In this document: piece after piece, positions 11,364 through 24,387 of the stretch
Numbering within the stretch: position 1 is the first letter of the stretch
Layout: the number at the start of each line of letters is the position of its first letter
NCBI GenBank assembly: GCA_941918925.1
Contig: OW799236.1
Span: 81,370,213 to 81,434,212, forward strand
Direction of reading: 5' to 3'
Source: Phyto melanocephala
Taxonomy: Eukaryota > Arthropoda > Insecta > Diptera > Rhinophoridae
DNA: 64,000 nucleotides
Program-made: the position numbers and the translations under genes
The notes under the pieces: generated by a model
The model's input: only the letters and a program-made list of their open reading frames with translations
What the model was told of the DNA's origin: nothing
Databases searched by the model: none

Positions 11364-12362
11364 ACACAGAAAAAAATAAATATGAATTTCAATTACGAAA
11401 TTAATACCATTAATTAAAATATTATTTGATTTTGCTCCAATCATCAAAATGATATTATTAATTAAATGAAAATTAATATTTTTAATTGAAAATATGTTGT
11501 AAAAAATATCAATTAAAACAGTATTGAAAAATTAATTAATATATAATTTAATATTTTAAAATAATTTTAATTAATTTAATCACTCCTGTAATTGGAATTT
11601 GGGATTAATTTGAATAATGTATTAACTGCATCAATAATATAAATTATTGAACCTGTTTAAAAAAATAATCTGGAAAAAATAGACATATTTTTTTTAGATA
11701 CATATTTATTTTCAACATACATCAATATATAGGTACATACATTATGAATTGCACTGCATATATTAAAATTATACGAAAAATACAAAGCATAATACAATAT
11801 TTATAACACATTTAGGAACTGGTGGTATAACCAAACATCATATTATCAAAAATAAAGGAGGTGCATCCTAGACCTAAGCGCAAAAAAATTTTACCCATTA
11901 AAAATTTTATCAAACGAAGGGAAGAAACTCAAATACTTACTTACGTTTAAGGTTAGAATCCAACAGAATTTACCGGGCTGCAAGAAATGTTGACTTTAGT
12001 CCCATCTGCAATAAAGTTCTGTTCCGTTTTCTTTGAATATGTACTTAGTAGAATTTTAATTTGCTAAGCCACCATTTATTTTAATATTACCCACCTTATT
12101 AACCAAAATTATATTAAGACTTTCCTTTAAATTATATTAAGACTTTGATTCAAAGAGAATTCTTGACAAAAAAAAAAATAAATTTTTCCTATTTTATTTT
12201 TCAATATACTTTTTTCAACTGACAGAAATCTCTAAGTTTTTTGAAAAAATTGTATATCAATAAAAAAAATTGTTTAAAGTAATTAAAAATATAATCCAAA
12301 TTTAAAAATTAATCAATTAGTCAATTAATTATAAAAATTTAAGCAGTAATTTTTTCTGTATA
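11364..12362. repeat. Possible ~1-kb element bounded by ACAGAAAAAA inverted ends
   Basis: TACACAGAAAAAAA at the left and its near-complement TTTTTTCTGTATA at the right bound about 1 kb. The interior is extremely AT-rich and full of ATTAATTAA steps, many of them locally palindromic. No coding frame and no clear target duplication. The short termini could match by chance in such sequence. Confidence 0.35.
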
Positions 12363-12579
12363 CAGGGTTAAAACATAAAGTATAGGTCATGAATACTTAC
12401 AACTGACGATATATGAAGGTAACTTAATCTAGGCTTTTATGGCATAAGCTAGACGTTTAAAATTCAAATACTTTATTTTTTCCAAAATCTAAAATTAGAG
12501 AATATACTCATAATAAAGCGATAAGCTTAGAGATTTGGACTAAAAACAAACTTAATTAATAAAAATCCACATATACAAG
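12363..12579. other. AT-rich spacer
   Basis: No recognised feature. Confidence 0.4.
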
Positions 12580-13410
12580 GTGTCCGCCTGAAAGGAATAC
12601 TACTTTGTTTTGCCGCCATTTTGTTAAACATTAATTTTGACAGTTCATAAAATGGGAAAATATTCGGTAAACCAAGGTGTCTTAGTCCCATAAACATCTT
12701 ATCAAAATCAATCATCAATTACTGTGACGATGAGAAAGTTACGTGAAATTTTTGGGAGAAAAAAAGTGCCAACAAGAAGAAGGATAGCCTGCAGCTAATA
12801 GATCCAAGCATGTACCACATTGTACGGTAAGATCGGCTGAAAACATTAATGCTGTTCAAGAAAGTGTTCAAAATAATCCATCAATCTTAATTCGACGCTG
12901 TACTCAAGAGTTTGGTCTTCAAAGAACAACTTTGGCCAAAGTTAGGCCAAAATCAATCAAAGTTTCCACTTTAGATTCAGTTGACACATGAGCTTCTTCC
13001 AGAACACCATTTACGCTACCATACATATGCCAAAAGGATGTTACAGACCGCCAATGAAAACCCCGATTTTCATCAAAAAATCATAGTGAGTGGTACATTT
13101 TCATTTGAATAAAAATAATAATCGGTTCTGGGCAATGGAAAACCCTCAAATTACTTATTAGTCAGCTTTGCATCTATTAAAAGTGACAACCTGGTGTGCA
13201 ATTTGGTCAGTAGGAATCATTGGACCTTACTTTTTTAATGATTAGTAATCACAGAACGCCCAAAAATAATTTAACCAATTGGACCTGAATTAAGAAAATG
13301 CATTTTATAGCGTTGTTTGGTGTGCATTATGGCCTGGAGATGTCATTGGAAATTATTATTTTTTTGAAAAAATAACGCTGGAAGCCACGTTCGAATTGTG
13401 ACTTTTGCAG
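12580..13410 (+). mobile_element. Mariner-type transposase relics (two fragments)
   Basis: Broken plus-strand frames read as a mariner transposase. From about 12828 there is RSAENINAVQESVQNNPS and RRCTQEFGLQRTT (helix-turn-helix linker region). From about 13045 comes NENPDFHQKII (the segment before the first catalytic Asp), and near 13186 TTWCAIWSVGIIGPYFF. About 120 bp later a second copy of that last segment appears (VVWCALWPGDVIGNYYFF, near 13314), so two separate relics are juxtaposed. Stops and frameshifts are numerous. A left end AAGGTGTCCGCCTG at about 12579 may be a remnant terminal repeat. Confidence 0.6.
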
Positions 13411-14829
13411 TAAGTTTTAGCTTCTTTTAAGCTCTCTCTGGTCTCTGGTTACTAAACAATGCATATTCAATAATGGCCAATCTTTCACTAAATAAATGAT
13501 ACTCCAAGTGGCAAATATTAAACAGCTAACAGCCTTACCAAACTAGCGGTTTTTAAACCACGAAATGAATAACACTTTAATATATTTTTATTTTTATAGG
13601 GCTTTATGAGGTATCAGTTAAATGCTTCATTGCTTCTTTATAGCATTAAATTAAAAACTTTAAATACAAGTTTTGACGAAACTAACTGCAATTTTCCCAT
13701 TCCCCCTTTTCAAAAGTTCATCTACCTCAGTGAACTTAAAACAAATGACAAAAACATTAAGAACAGATGACAATACAAATCTACCTTAGGCTTATGCTAA
13801 AAGCATAACAACGACAAATAAGTATAGATGTGTATAAACAAAAACAAATAAACAAACATAAAATAGAATAAATGGTGCGGATAAAAGAAGAAGAAGTGAA
13901 AAAAAATCACAAAAAGCTCTACTAGCATGTTTGCTTATTTGTAAACTGCTTATTAAAAACCTTCTGCCAAAGAGAAAACCAAACATGAATTGCATATGTA
14001 AAGATGTCATAACAATTTTGAGTAAAATTGAATGTTCTGTTTTTGAAAAATGTTACTTTGCTACAAAATCTTGAGAAAGACAAGGCAACATATAATAAAC
14101 AACGTTTGTCATTTACACAAGATTGTCGTTTTTATACAGCAGCCTAAAGGTCCTTTAACATGTTCAAGTTTTTAAAACTTAACATGTTTTTATTTTGTTT
14201 TTTTTCTGCATGTATCTTTAAACTTAGGAGTGATTTTTTTTATTATAACTTGAAACCATTCCTTTCTCAAATGTGCTGTATATCATTTTTAATTTCTATA
14301 AAACAAGCACATGTAACTTGAAGTGCTCTAGAAAGAGATAACATTTTTTTTTATTTCTAAACTCTATACACTTTCAATCTCATGTTGTAGCACTTGTTTA
14401 AATAAATATTTGCTTTTGAATATAAAAATCGATAGAGATTATTCAAATCTATACACATACATAATACACATGCATATATATGGTCTTATGAAAAAAAATT
14501 TAAAACAGTGAAACAAACAAATGTGAAGAAGTTATCATATAATAACTTAGTTTATTAGAATTATACTTAAAGAGGTATTGGAATATTTGACAAATTTAAG
14601 TTTTATAAATTAAGGATGTTCGAACAAATTTGTCGTAAATGCAGATCTTCTTAATATAATCAACCATATCCCACAACGTTTAATTTTTAGTTAAGTTAAT
14701 TAGGCGATCAATACATGTTTAAAATAAAAATATCGATATGTTTTCCACCTTACTCTGGTTTTAGATTTGCCTTCCAGGCTTTAATGTGCAAGAGAAAAAA
14801 AAAACACAGTGACGCTTTACTTTATGATT
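13411..14829. other. AT-rich intronic sequence, nothing recognised
   Basis: The minus-strand open frame at 13792-14010 is rich in hydrophobic, T-run derived residues and has no recognisable domain. Confidence 0.4.
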
Positions 14830-16300
14830 CTCTTTCTTAACTTAACGGAGCCAATATGGTTTTCCGAGGTTCGTATAGTGCTTTCGTCCTACTGGCATAC
14901 ATCACGTTTTTCAATACGAGATGAATAAGGCGAATTTATAGTATAAAAGACCTCGATGCCCTTGATTGCTATTCGACGACAACTCTGTGTAGAGCATAAG
15001 ACCACACCAAGAGATATCTCTAATTTACCCTCATGTGGGTAAATTGAATAATTTCGCAAAATCAGTACAGACTTCTATCATAGTACCCACTCCCAGATAA
15101 GTCTATGTTGAGCATAAACCTCGGGCACCTAGAGATGTCCCTGCTTCACCTTTCCATTATACTACTGAAGGAGAAGTTTACTCTCCAGCACTTCCGGATT
15201 ATCGTGGCGCAGGAGAGATGGTGACTTAATGTGTGCGTATGCTTACTTGGTGCTAAATTGAGAAATAGTCTTTACTTAAGCCACGCAATTAAACACTAGA
15301 CCAACCACGAAAACTTTGCTTATTTAACAAATAAGATCTAACCCAAATGAAAAAAAGCTGCATAGTTTCAGTTTTTGTTTTGATAACCACCATTGGGATT
15401 GTCACCAATCCCACGAACATGCCTGGGATCTAGCTTAATGGCTGCGAGTTTGCCGAAAGTATGGCTGTTGTTAAAAAAACATATTTGCTCCTCTCTGAAT
15501 ACGCACTTGCATCTACATAACTTAGCTTCGGAATAAAAATATATATACAAGCAGCGAAAACCCATGGCAATGATATAATTGCAACGAATACATTTTAATA
15601 TCCTTAAAAATACAAGCTGAATCCGTACCAAATTTTTAAACATATAAAAAAATTAAATACAACGGTTCTAGAGAAAACCGTGTACTAAGAAAAGCTGATA
15701 TTTTTATACATACGTATACAATATTTCGACAAAATGTCCAAGATTGACTCCAATTACCACCCAAGTTGTGTGTAAGAGTTAATTTTTTTAGCTAAGCACA
15801 GCCCCGTTTATAAAAGACGCTTTTTAGTAACAGGCTTTTTAGTTCGCAGAAAATGCTATTTGCGAAGCAGCAAGACAGACTTTACCCTTAGTAGACGAAC
15901 GTATATCGTTGGTTAGTTATTCAGCCTTATCAATTCCAGCTCTGTGAGCTAGTTCATTCTAAACGGACATTGTATCTTGAGGGTATTCGCCGGGAGATCA
16001 TTTGTTCACTTCAATGACTTCTCTAGAAGTTATATTGCCAAGTAAAAAGTTGGGATGGCCCACATTTTCCTTGGCATTTTCCTGCTTTAGCGGAAATAAG
16101 ACCCCAGTATCACAACTAAGCGACTCACATTGACGTTAGTATAATATGCTCTTATTTTTCTGTAACGAGTTTGCTTTGCATTATGCATAGCTGCACGTGA
16201 CTTCCTATGTATTGGTATCATAAAATAACTAATTGTGAATCTAGATCGGAGGTCTTCAGATTATCAGCCAATTCACCCTAACTTAGTAAAGTTTTATATC
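14830..16300. other. GC-richer tract with possible LINE relic
   Basis: This stretch is visibly richer in G+C than its surroundings, which in this window usually marks an element. Two roughly 60-bp blocks near 14985 and 15104 resemble each other (both read GAGCATAA followed by a decayed AGAGAT.TC segment). On the minus strand near 15920-15990 a broken reading, NELAHRAGIDKAE, resembles the end of a LINE RNase H domain (GNE.AD..A). A 91-codon minus open frame at 15368-15643 ends KLDPRHVRGIGDNPNGGY and is unrecognised. None of this is decisive. Confidence 0.25.
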
Positions 16301-17464
16301 AAGGATCTGAAGAAGAAATAAAAATCTACAAAGCATTGACCCCAAACTATGGTTAAAATATCAGCTAAATAGTTGGATCATGCTTAACTAATAAACGCAT
16401 CAGCGATTTTATGTATAGAATTATTTATTGCAAACACTTACAGTTTGAACTCATTAATTTTATAGCGATTTTCAAATGACTGTTTTTTTTAATTTTATTA
16501 TTTAATTTCTATTAAAACTTTTCAAACTGGTTGCTCTCAAAAATAATATTATTAAGAAAACAATCACGAAAAAATTAGCATAATTTCATTGCCAAAATAA
16601 CACTATGTTTCTGTCTAATATTTAATATTACAAACAACTATGAATACACTAACTACTAATTAGTTTCAAAGTGACCGGCGCTTAAAAAAAGCAATTTGCA
16701 GACCATAGAAATAGCAGTCACGCTACCTCTTATATAAAAAAATATTTTCCGTTTCTCTGTGAAGTGATAATATTATGAGTCATTTGCTTATAAAAATCTC
16801 ATTTCTATTTTTGATTTTCTTAAATAAATTCTGTTTAACGTTTAACAATAATTTTTTATCGTACGATTCATATAAATTAGTACTTCACATACCTACACAA
16901 CATAAACTTCAAGCACAAAGCATTTTATTACGTTAAATATTAATGCGTATGTATTCGTTACTCTTTATACATATTTAAATTGTGTGCTTTATTTGCAATT
17001 TCAATAGCAATTGTTTATAAACATTTTCATTTAACTCAGCATTTAATGAGAGTATTAATTATAATGAATATTAATTATTTCTTAAAATGTTCGAGTGTCT
17101 GCCCATACTTATGTACATATATTTATTAAAGTGCAAAAACATATACATAAATAGATTGTATCACAATTAAAATGTGTCTACAAATTTTCATTAAAACATC
17201 ATAAATTAATTTTGTACAGAATTACAAAAATTAAATATTTTTTATTGTTATAAAAGGTGTGTGTTTATGCGGGAATATTATGAATGTGTTCAAAAGTATA
17301 TGCATCTACGTACTTATATGTATGCATGTGTGTTTTTGAATAAACAGCCATAAATGTCAGCGAGCAAATACTTCTCATAATCATGCAGTAGCGTGTAATT
17401 TAATTGCAGTTCACTATTGTGTTACACTTTAAATATATTATCGCAAAACTTATGAAAAGAAAAT
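16301..17464. other. AT-rich intronic sequence, nothing recognised
   Basis: No coding signal, RNA or recognised repeat. Confidence 0.4.
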
Positions 17465-18560
17465 CGATTTAGCGATTTTTGTCTGTCAGTCTGTCCGTGT
17501 GTTGGTTAAAGCCATCTTTTTGGAGCCTCTATTTGTTTCACATATTTAAAAGTGTTATAAATCTTATTTTTAAATATTTGGATATAAATTAATATTGGAA
17601 AGCATATAATAAAACCTCTTTAGGCTGCTGAGATATAGTCAATGAAAACCCAACTGCCTGGGTTTAGTCACATGCTTTTATCGCTAAAATTAAAATTTTT
17701 AGTTTTTGAATAATTTACATTTATGTTTGTTATTATTTGTGTCTGTAATATACTTCTCGTTTTTTGACAAATCATTTGGAGATCATCAGGGTTATACGCA
17801 GAAGTGGTTATTTTTCCTAAAACATAAACGTCCTATAACTCCGTATTAACTTTTACGCATGATGGTGATATTATATTGCCAATTGTGGTCTAAAGCTCTA
17901 ATATATAAAAAAGTACAATCTTTTTTGTAAACTAGCGGAGATATATGTAAGTACTTAAATATACAATTTCCTTTCTTGTTTTTTTTTTTTTAAACTTACA
18001 AACAAAAATCCAGTTTCAGAACCTCAGAAAACATATTAATATTTATTTCAATGAAAAGCAAATGAAAAAGCTAGACTAAATGGTTGGAATACAGAATATC
18101 TTGAAAAAGTCACATATACAAGATAAAGTTAGAGCAAAAGTATAGAATTTCATATTTCTTTCATATTTCATATTTCTTTACTTATAGAATACATAATAAG
18201 TATATTTTAAAATAATTTCAAATTCAAGATGGTATCCTAAAGAAAATTGCTGATAACATGTTATTTTTTCAATCAAAGTTGACTTTTAAATAGAAAAAGT
18301 GGATTTTTTATAATCACGTTATTTTATATTTAATGATTAGGTTTAACCTCTACTATAAAGCATGCATTGAGTTAACTTCAAATCCAAAATGGCGTCAGGG
18401 TGAAGTTAGAAGATATCACTACCCACCCTAATTTGGGTATTAAATAAAATCAATTGACAATAAATGCAACAAAATGGTGGATTACCTTTTTGTCAACACA
18501 AAATATGGGTTCCAAATGAAAGACCCTGAAAAAAATCTAAAGCAAAAATGAGGTCTGAAA
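17465..18560 (+). mobile_element. Eroded DINE-like element, family B
   Basis: Starts with a GTCTGTCAGTCTGTCCGTG tract followed by GTGTTGGTTAAAGCCATC, matching the same block in the complete family B element at 48.2 kb. Further shared order: a decayed GTTATAAATCTTAT segment, CTGAGATATAGTCAA, GAATAATTTACA, then the CAAAATGGCGTC block near 18390. Strongly diverged, with neither terminal hairpin recognisable, so the ends are approximate. Older than the 48-kb copy. Confidence 0.5.
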
Positions 18561-19270
18561 AAATTATTGTTACACTTTGTTTTGATCATAAAATAATGTT
18601 TTGCTTATTTACTCAGGCTATGCCACAGGTTTTTGTTTAAGTTGGATTTGTTTTTATTACCCCTCTTGAAAGGATATAGCTTCCGCAAATCATCTTTATC
18701 TTATACGATTTTTCGCAGTTATTTTTGCGACTTCCCATGTAAAATTGCACTGTCCTAGTTCTTGAAGTAACATGCGTCTCCGTACATTCCTTGCCTGGCC
18801 CCATTTTTTGTGCCTAAAAGATTGTACTTTAATGCCATCGAAAATCTTTTTGATAGTATGACCCATTATCTCCATTTTCTTTGTTTTATTTTCTTTAGTT
18901 TGGGTTCCGCGTTGGAAAGATTTCAGAGATCGGCGTAGCTTATGCTGTTAGGCCGTCCATATGATTCTGTAGAACTTTTTGATGAATACCTGTAGCGTGA
19001 TGGTGTTTGAACAGCAGAGTTATCTTTACACAAGCGTTAAATATTCTAAGCCTGATTCATCTGGATATTTGTGAGCTTTTTAATACTGGTTGTATTCTTA
19101 CTAATGCCTTTCTCACTTTGTTGAGCCTGTTTCGGTGCCGCCTTTCATTGACACTGTACTGTCTAAATAGCAAAATCTTTTTACGTAATCAACTGGTTGG
19201 CTATATAGCATTATGTTATCGGTACAAAAGTTTTAAATCCTTTAAGTTTGACTAACGCCCTATAATGATG
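18561..19270. other. Somewhat GC-richer unexplained tract
   Basis: Composition between 18650 and 19000 suggests an old coding element, more likely on the minus strand, but no domain could be named. The 82-codon plus open frame at 19007-19255 has no recognisable motif. Confidence 0.2.
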
Positions 19271-21941
19271 AGGTCATTTATGAAATATCTACATGTTGGT
19301 AAAGAGTAAATTTGAATCAACACTGAGTATAGCACTCTTAATTGTTTTAACAGAATTCAAGTTTATCAATTACAAAAGTGAAAATGAAATATAAGTCTGA
19401 TCTATTTATAACATCTTATTAAGAAAAGTACTACACAGCAGCTCTTTTAAGCTACACGACATCGAAAACTCTAACTGTATGTTCAAAAATTTGTGTTTAT
19501 ATCTACATTGGTGTGTGTTCTAATATTCCGTAATAAAAAAAACTAGAATTTTAAAACAAAATTTTCAAAAACAAATTATTTTTAAATATGTTTAATTTGC
19601 TTTATAATTATACAATTAATACTTTAAAATTTTTTAAAAATAATAAAAACTATTTCAGAAATCCTTCTAATAGTTAGGAAATCGCAACTGAGATTTTTAC
19701 ACTGCTACTAAATTGTACGGTACTGTACATTAGCGTTTTGATATTTATACAAGCGGCCTTTTTATGTATACATTAATTTATTGAAATTGAAATCAGACTT
19801 AAATACACAATTAAGCAAACACACACATTTATACTCACACTAACTCTTATAAAAACCTTAAATAGAAAGACTTATCAAAGCACAAAAGTAAATTAACAAA
19901 GGAACAATAACAACAAGCCATTTAAATAAACATTAAATATAATAACAACTCTATGAAAGGAGGTAGTTTATAAGAGATTTAATACATATGCAAAACATAC
20001 ACATTTAAAAGTTATTGTGAGTGCCTATGTGTCTCTGAGGAAAAATTGTATACCAATGTACTGACAGCCATTCATATATAAAAGGCTTAAAAATACTTTA
20101 ACTAGTTTGATTTGGAAAATCATTGTAGACTTTGTTTTACACAGATAAAAAAACACACATACATGTACACACAAGGGAATATACTTAATGATCAGTATAC
20201 AAACATACAAAGATAATGGCAAGGAAGTAATAAATTCTAATTTAAAACTTTTTAAGGCTAAGTAGGACAATATAAAGCTAACTATGTGAAAGACACAAAA
20301 AACAAAAAGAATATAACAAAACTGTAACTTTATACCGATAATGAAGAAAATAGGAGCTTAAACTTGGTATAGAATGATATGGTGAGTAAAATATGTTGAA
20401 AACTTTTCATAGAACACTATCTTCTCTCTAATACTCTATCCACATAAACACATTGTCTAAGGCCTATAGAAAAAATATTATTTTTTTCCTTTTTCTTTCC
20501 TTTCTCTATTTTATGTATATATGTGAAAGTGTAGTGTAAGGTCTGACTGCGAATGTATTTGTGCTGATGTTTTTATGGTTGTTAAAATTTATTGCATATT
20601 CCCAGGTCACGCATAGTCAACTCATGATTTTTTTCATTCTGTTTAATGATATGCTTTTACCCTACTATTAGTTTAAAAAGTTTAGGCAATCTTAGGTTAA
20701 TGAACCATCTGGTTCGATTTGATATAATTTTAAATATAAACTCGGTTAAGTATCTCAGCACGACTGCTAATTCGATATCACGTTTTGACAGTCTTTTATT
20801 AACTTCTTAGAAACATATTTGTATTTATGCTCAGCAATTCAGTTCGCCTCTTTAATTAATGATTGCTACTATCAGTTAAAAGCGGTGAAGTCTTCAGACA
20901 ACTTGAAAAAGTACTAAAAACCGAAACATAATATTAAATTTACTTGCAATAATAAAACTGGCTGATATATAGTACTCGTACCAAATAGTTACCGAATATG
21001 CAGTTGTCCCAAATGGTCTGTCAAGATAAGTTTTGAGTTATTTTTTTAAGTTGATGTTAAACTATTTATTATTTTAATTAAAATACAGTTTTCGCAAAAT
21101 ACTTAAGTAGCTTAAGTTTAAGGAATTATTATAAAAGAAATAAATAAGCTGGACCAAATAGAACCAAAACGAACAGCAGGGTTTATATTTTGTTTGATTT
21201 AAATGCTTGTCTTGAAAACTGTTTTGGGAGTCATGAAAAGATTTTGGCAAAAAGGAATGAGTATCACTGTAGGAGTACATGAAATTTTCTTTTATATCAA
21301 AAGCAATATAAAGACTCTTTATTTTTTATTAATGTGTAACTATTGAAGTGATTTAGTACTTTTTTATGTGAATAGAGCAAATGGCTGTGGAGGTAACTGA
21401 AAATGAAAAGAAGTTAAATTGGGTAAAAGAAATTATTAGACTTTTAGAACAATCTAGGATGATTTTTGTTTTCGAATATACCAAATCTTTAATACCTTAA
21501 ATTTTTTGTTTTTATTTTTTACAAAATGTGTTAGAAGGATATCTAATGGAAATTGCATACAAAAAGAAAAAAATATAAGACTTTTTAGCAAACAATTTTA
21601 GAGGCATCCGCTTTTACTTATAATTAAACCATGTTAAACAAACGAACCTAGAAAATCATGCAACTTTTGTTATCAAATTTAAAAATTAATGCCAAAAATA
21701 AGTAAAAAAGAAAAAAAAAAATAAGTCTAAAAGTAAATTTAAAATAAAACGGATGTAACTGATATTTAGCAGATTAAACGACTACGCCTATTAGTTTTAA
21801 AAAATTGTTCAAACAATCTTATTTCGAAGTTTTTTATAAGTGGAAAAATCCTTTCTGAATCTATTTATTAAATTAAGCCATATCGAGTAAAAACAAGAGT
21901 GCAAACAATACAATACAAACCATAATTTATTACTAAAGCAC
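19271..21941. other. AT-rich intronic sequence, nothing recognised
   Basis: Short open frames at 20025-20270 and 21074-21280 (minus) lack domains and look like chance frames in T-rich DNA. No RNA or element ends seen. Confidence 0.4.
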
Positions 21942-22250
21942 CTAATACACGGAATGTTTTTTCATCTGACTTTAAAATTTGTGAGACATATGTAAATCTA
22001 CATGTCTGTAAAAATTGTACTTTTACAGGCAACCATCGCTGACTGCTTTGCAGCAGCAGAGATTTCTGCCAACGACTGATTTCATATATTTTGACAGATG
22101 AAAATAGAGCGCGCTCTAATTGAAATTTTGTCAGATGTATCAACACATGTTTTTTTACAGAAGTAATGTTTTTAAAGTAACACACGACACGTTCGTATTT
22201 ATCAGTGTGGAATTTCACAAGCCAGATGTAAACAACATGCCGTGTATTAG
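21942..22250. mobile_element. MITE-like element with imperfect long inverted repeats
   Basis: Begins CTAATACACGGAATGTTTTTT and ends with a complement that matches over roughly 35-45 bp with mismatches (CCGTGTATTAG at 22240-22250). Length 309 bp. It accounts for the 116-codon minus open frame at 21868-22218, which spans it and shows no domain. No target duplication could be fixed. Confidence 0.5.
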
Positions 22251-22311
22251 TTGCCTCAAAATTACTTATTATTTTCTTTCTTGAAATTAAAATTTTTATA
22301 AATCACACAAA

Positions 22312-22982
22312 GGTTAGGTTAGGTTAGATTCGGCAGCCGCCAGAAAGCATAGCTCATTTGGGTCCTCCGAGGGTCCCGTTGTGATACCGTAGGCACCATC
22401 GCCCGTTCGTCTATGTCCTCTGGCCGTCGTTCCTCAGCCATCCTGCCCTGTTTACGAAGGTGTGGATATTTCCCAGATCAGTTGCGAAAAGACAAGTTTT
22501 ACTTACAAGTATTCGCTGACCTAGAATCTGGTGTCTCAGGTCCCCGAATGCAGGACAATTGCAGAAAAGATGTTCAGTCGTCTCCTCCTCTTCCCCGTTA
22601 TCACAACTTCTGCAGAAGTCGTTGTAAGGGATATTCAGCCTTTTCGCATGTGTACCTATAGGCCAGTGTCCGGTAATGACCGCTATGAGGTTCCTAAGCT
22701 GGATTCGGGGCATATTGACTGCATATTGCGTCCTATGCACATCCATGTCTGGCCAGATCTTTTTGGTTTCCAAACAAGTGGGTTCTCTTACCCATCTTTC
22801 CTGGGCATCCAAATATAATCGATGCGAGATTAGCTGCTTACCCTTCGATAAGGGAATACCCAAAGCACAAATGGATTCAACCGAATCTAAGGTAGTACCG
22901 GCTTTTGCAAGTGCATCAGCTCTATTATTACCATCAATATGCCCATGTCCTGGAACCCACACAAGGGTAATTGTCGAATGTC
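22312..22982 (-). mobile_element. 5'-truncated LINE with intact RNase H / zinc-knuckle tail
   Basis: A 671-bp insertion flanked by a 10-bp direct repeat ATCACACAAA (22302-22311 and 22983-22992). It keeps the 3' end of a non-LTR retrotransposon's second reading frame. The element's 3' end is a short AACCTAACCTAACC tail. Truncation at the 5' side and a target duplication are the normal products of target-primed reverse transcription. The open frame still has no stops, so the insertion looks young. Confidence 0.8.
22411..22977 (-). CDS. LINE ORF2 C-terminal fragment (RNase H and CCHC)
   Basis: Truncated C-terminal part of a non-LTR retrotransposon polyprotein, about 188 residues. It opens with ITLVWVPGHGHIDGNNRAD, the last catalytic block of the RNase H domain (PGH followed by the ADxLAKAG helix). 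After a linker come RNLIAVITGHWPIGTHAKRL and a zinc knuckle CRSCDNGEEEETTEHLFCNC, then FVNRAGWLRNDGQRT before the stop. This order is typical of LINE clades that carry RNase H (R1/LOA/I/Jockey-like). The reverse transcriptase and endonuclease are absent, so it cannot act alone. The frame starts at the truncation point; the first start-like codon is not a real start. Overlapping plus-strand frames are antisense shadows. Confidence 0.8.
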   Translation of the reverse strand, partial: STITLVWVPGHGHIDGNNRADALAKAGTTLDSVESICALGIPLSKGKQLISHRLYLDAQERWVREPTCLETKKIWPDMDVHRTQYAVNMPRIQLRNLIAVITGHWPIGTHAKRLNIPYNDFCRSCDNGEEEETTEHLFCNCPAFGDLRHQILGQRILVSKTCLFATDLGNIHTFVNRAGWLRNDGQRT

Positions 22983-22992
22983 ATCACACAAA

Positions 22993-24387
22993 TATAATTC
23001 TATAAATATTATGAAGTATAATGTTTATAGCAAATTTCTAGAGATAATAATTTATTTAATGAAAAATTGCATTTATAATTATTATTATAATAATTTAATT
23101 TATACTGTTAAACTTTTTATGTAAAATATTTTTCATTTATTCATATTTGTTTTCATATTTTGAAAATTCTTATTTGCAAATAAATTACATTGTGATAATA
23201 AACAGACCTCTAAAAAAATATTTTTCGAAACTACACCCCTTTGATCAGTACTGAAGTAACAGAAAGTCATCTATTTAATTCCCAGATTTTAAGCTAATTG
23301 AATTTTTGAATGCCTTGACTCAATGATTAATATCTAGTAAGTCTAAATTTTTTTCTATATATTTCAGTTTTTTAATTATGTACTATTTATTAGCAAAATT
23401 TATAAAAAATTTTTATTAAAAAACATGTAAAACAATAGTGTCTTGGCCACTGTTTTAAAGTCAAAATTTTTTGTCTAAGAGTATTTGGTTGTTTCTGAGC
23501 TAATTGTAAGTAATATTTGACAGATATTCAATCTCTGATGTTTGTACTGTATTAAATATGAAGAGAAAGTTAAAAATGTTGTAAAGAAAATTTATTAAAT
23601 GCCTAAATCCGTGAATGACGTGCAGTCCTGCATGCAGAATTTTTTTTTAATCTCAGAAGAAGGTGTTATTAGGCTGCCAGTCACGCATTAACTTTTATAA
23701 GAAGTCATCTATACAATCGCTAACGCTATACAATGTGTTACCCACCACGCTCACGGGCGAAAGTCAACATCACTTTGTATTGCAGTCCTTCAGAAGGATA
23801 ATTTTAAATTTATTTTTAATTTTGAATGTCATTCTACCCTGCATGCCCTGAAAAGCCTTTTAGAAGGTTTTAGAAGACTTTTGAGTACCATTTTAAAGAT
23901 TTTATAGTCTATCAATTCCTTTCTTTGAAACGTTTTATTTTTTTTTTTTTTTAATTTTTGTATTCTTAGCAACAACAATTAAATTTTGAAATCGCTACTG
24001 ACATAAGTTAAATTAAAAAATATTGAAAAATTTAGTTGTATTTAAATCTTTTAAAAATTCAGTTTTATAGTGCTGAACTCAAAACCGTTACGAAAAAATT
24101 ATATGTAAAAAAATTTGAAAACATAAGGGTTTCAAAGAGGCTTTAATCAAATAGTCTTCTAGAGCACTTGTCTTATATCTCAACGCGTGTAAAAACTAAT
24201 GAGTATCGGAGTCCTTGTTTTTGTTAAATAAGGCTTATATGGCTAACTAACTAATGAGCTGCATAAGGACGAGAAAATGGCTTGTAAGCAATCGGACTAA
24301 ATTTAAAACTGTGTATATTACTGTCTAATTATGAAATACATACTTGCAAAATAACAATAACAATGTCGAAGAATGAAATGAAATTGA
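22993..24387. other. AT-rich intronic sequence, nothing recognised
   Basis: No RNA gene, domain or element end seen. A short plus open frame at 23663-23851 has no motif. Confidence 0.4.

Noticed and set aside
22312..22330. GGTTAGGTTAGGTTAG, resembling the arthropod telomere repeat TTAGG
   Set aside because: Only about three units, located exactly at the 3' end of a LINE insertion inside the target duplication. It is the LINE tail, and flies lack TTAGG telomeres.
22413..23005. Plus-strand frames of 82-109 codons
   Set aside because: Antisense shadows of the LINE RNase H frame on the minus strand.
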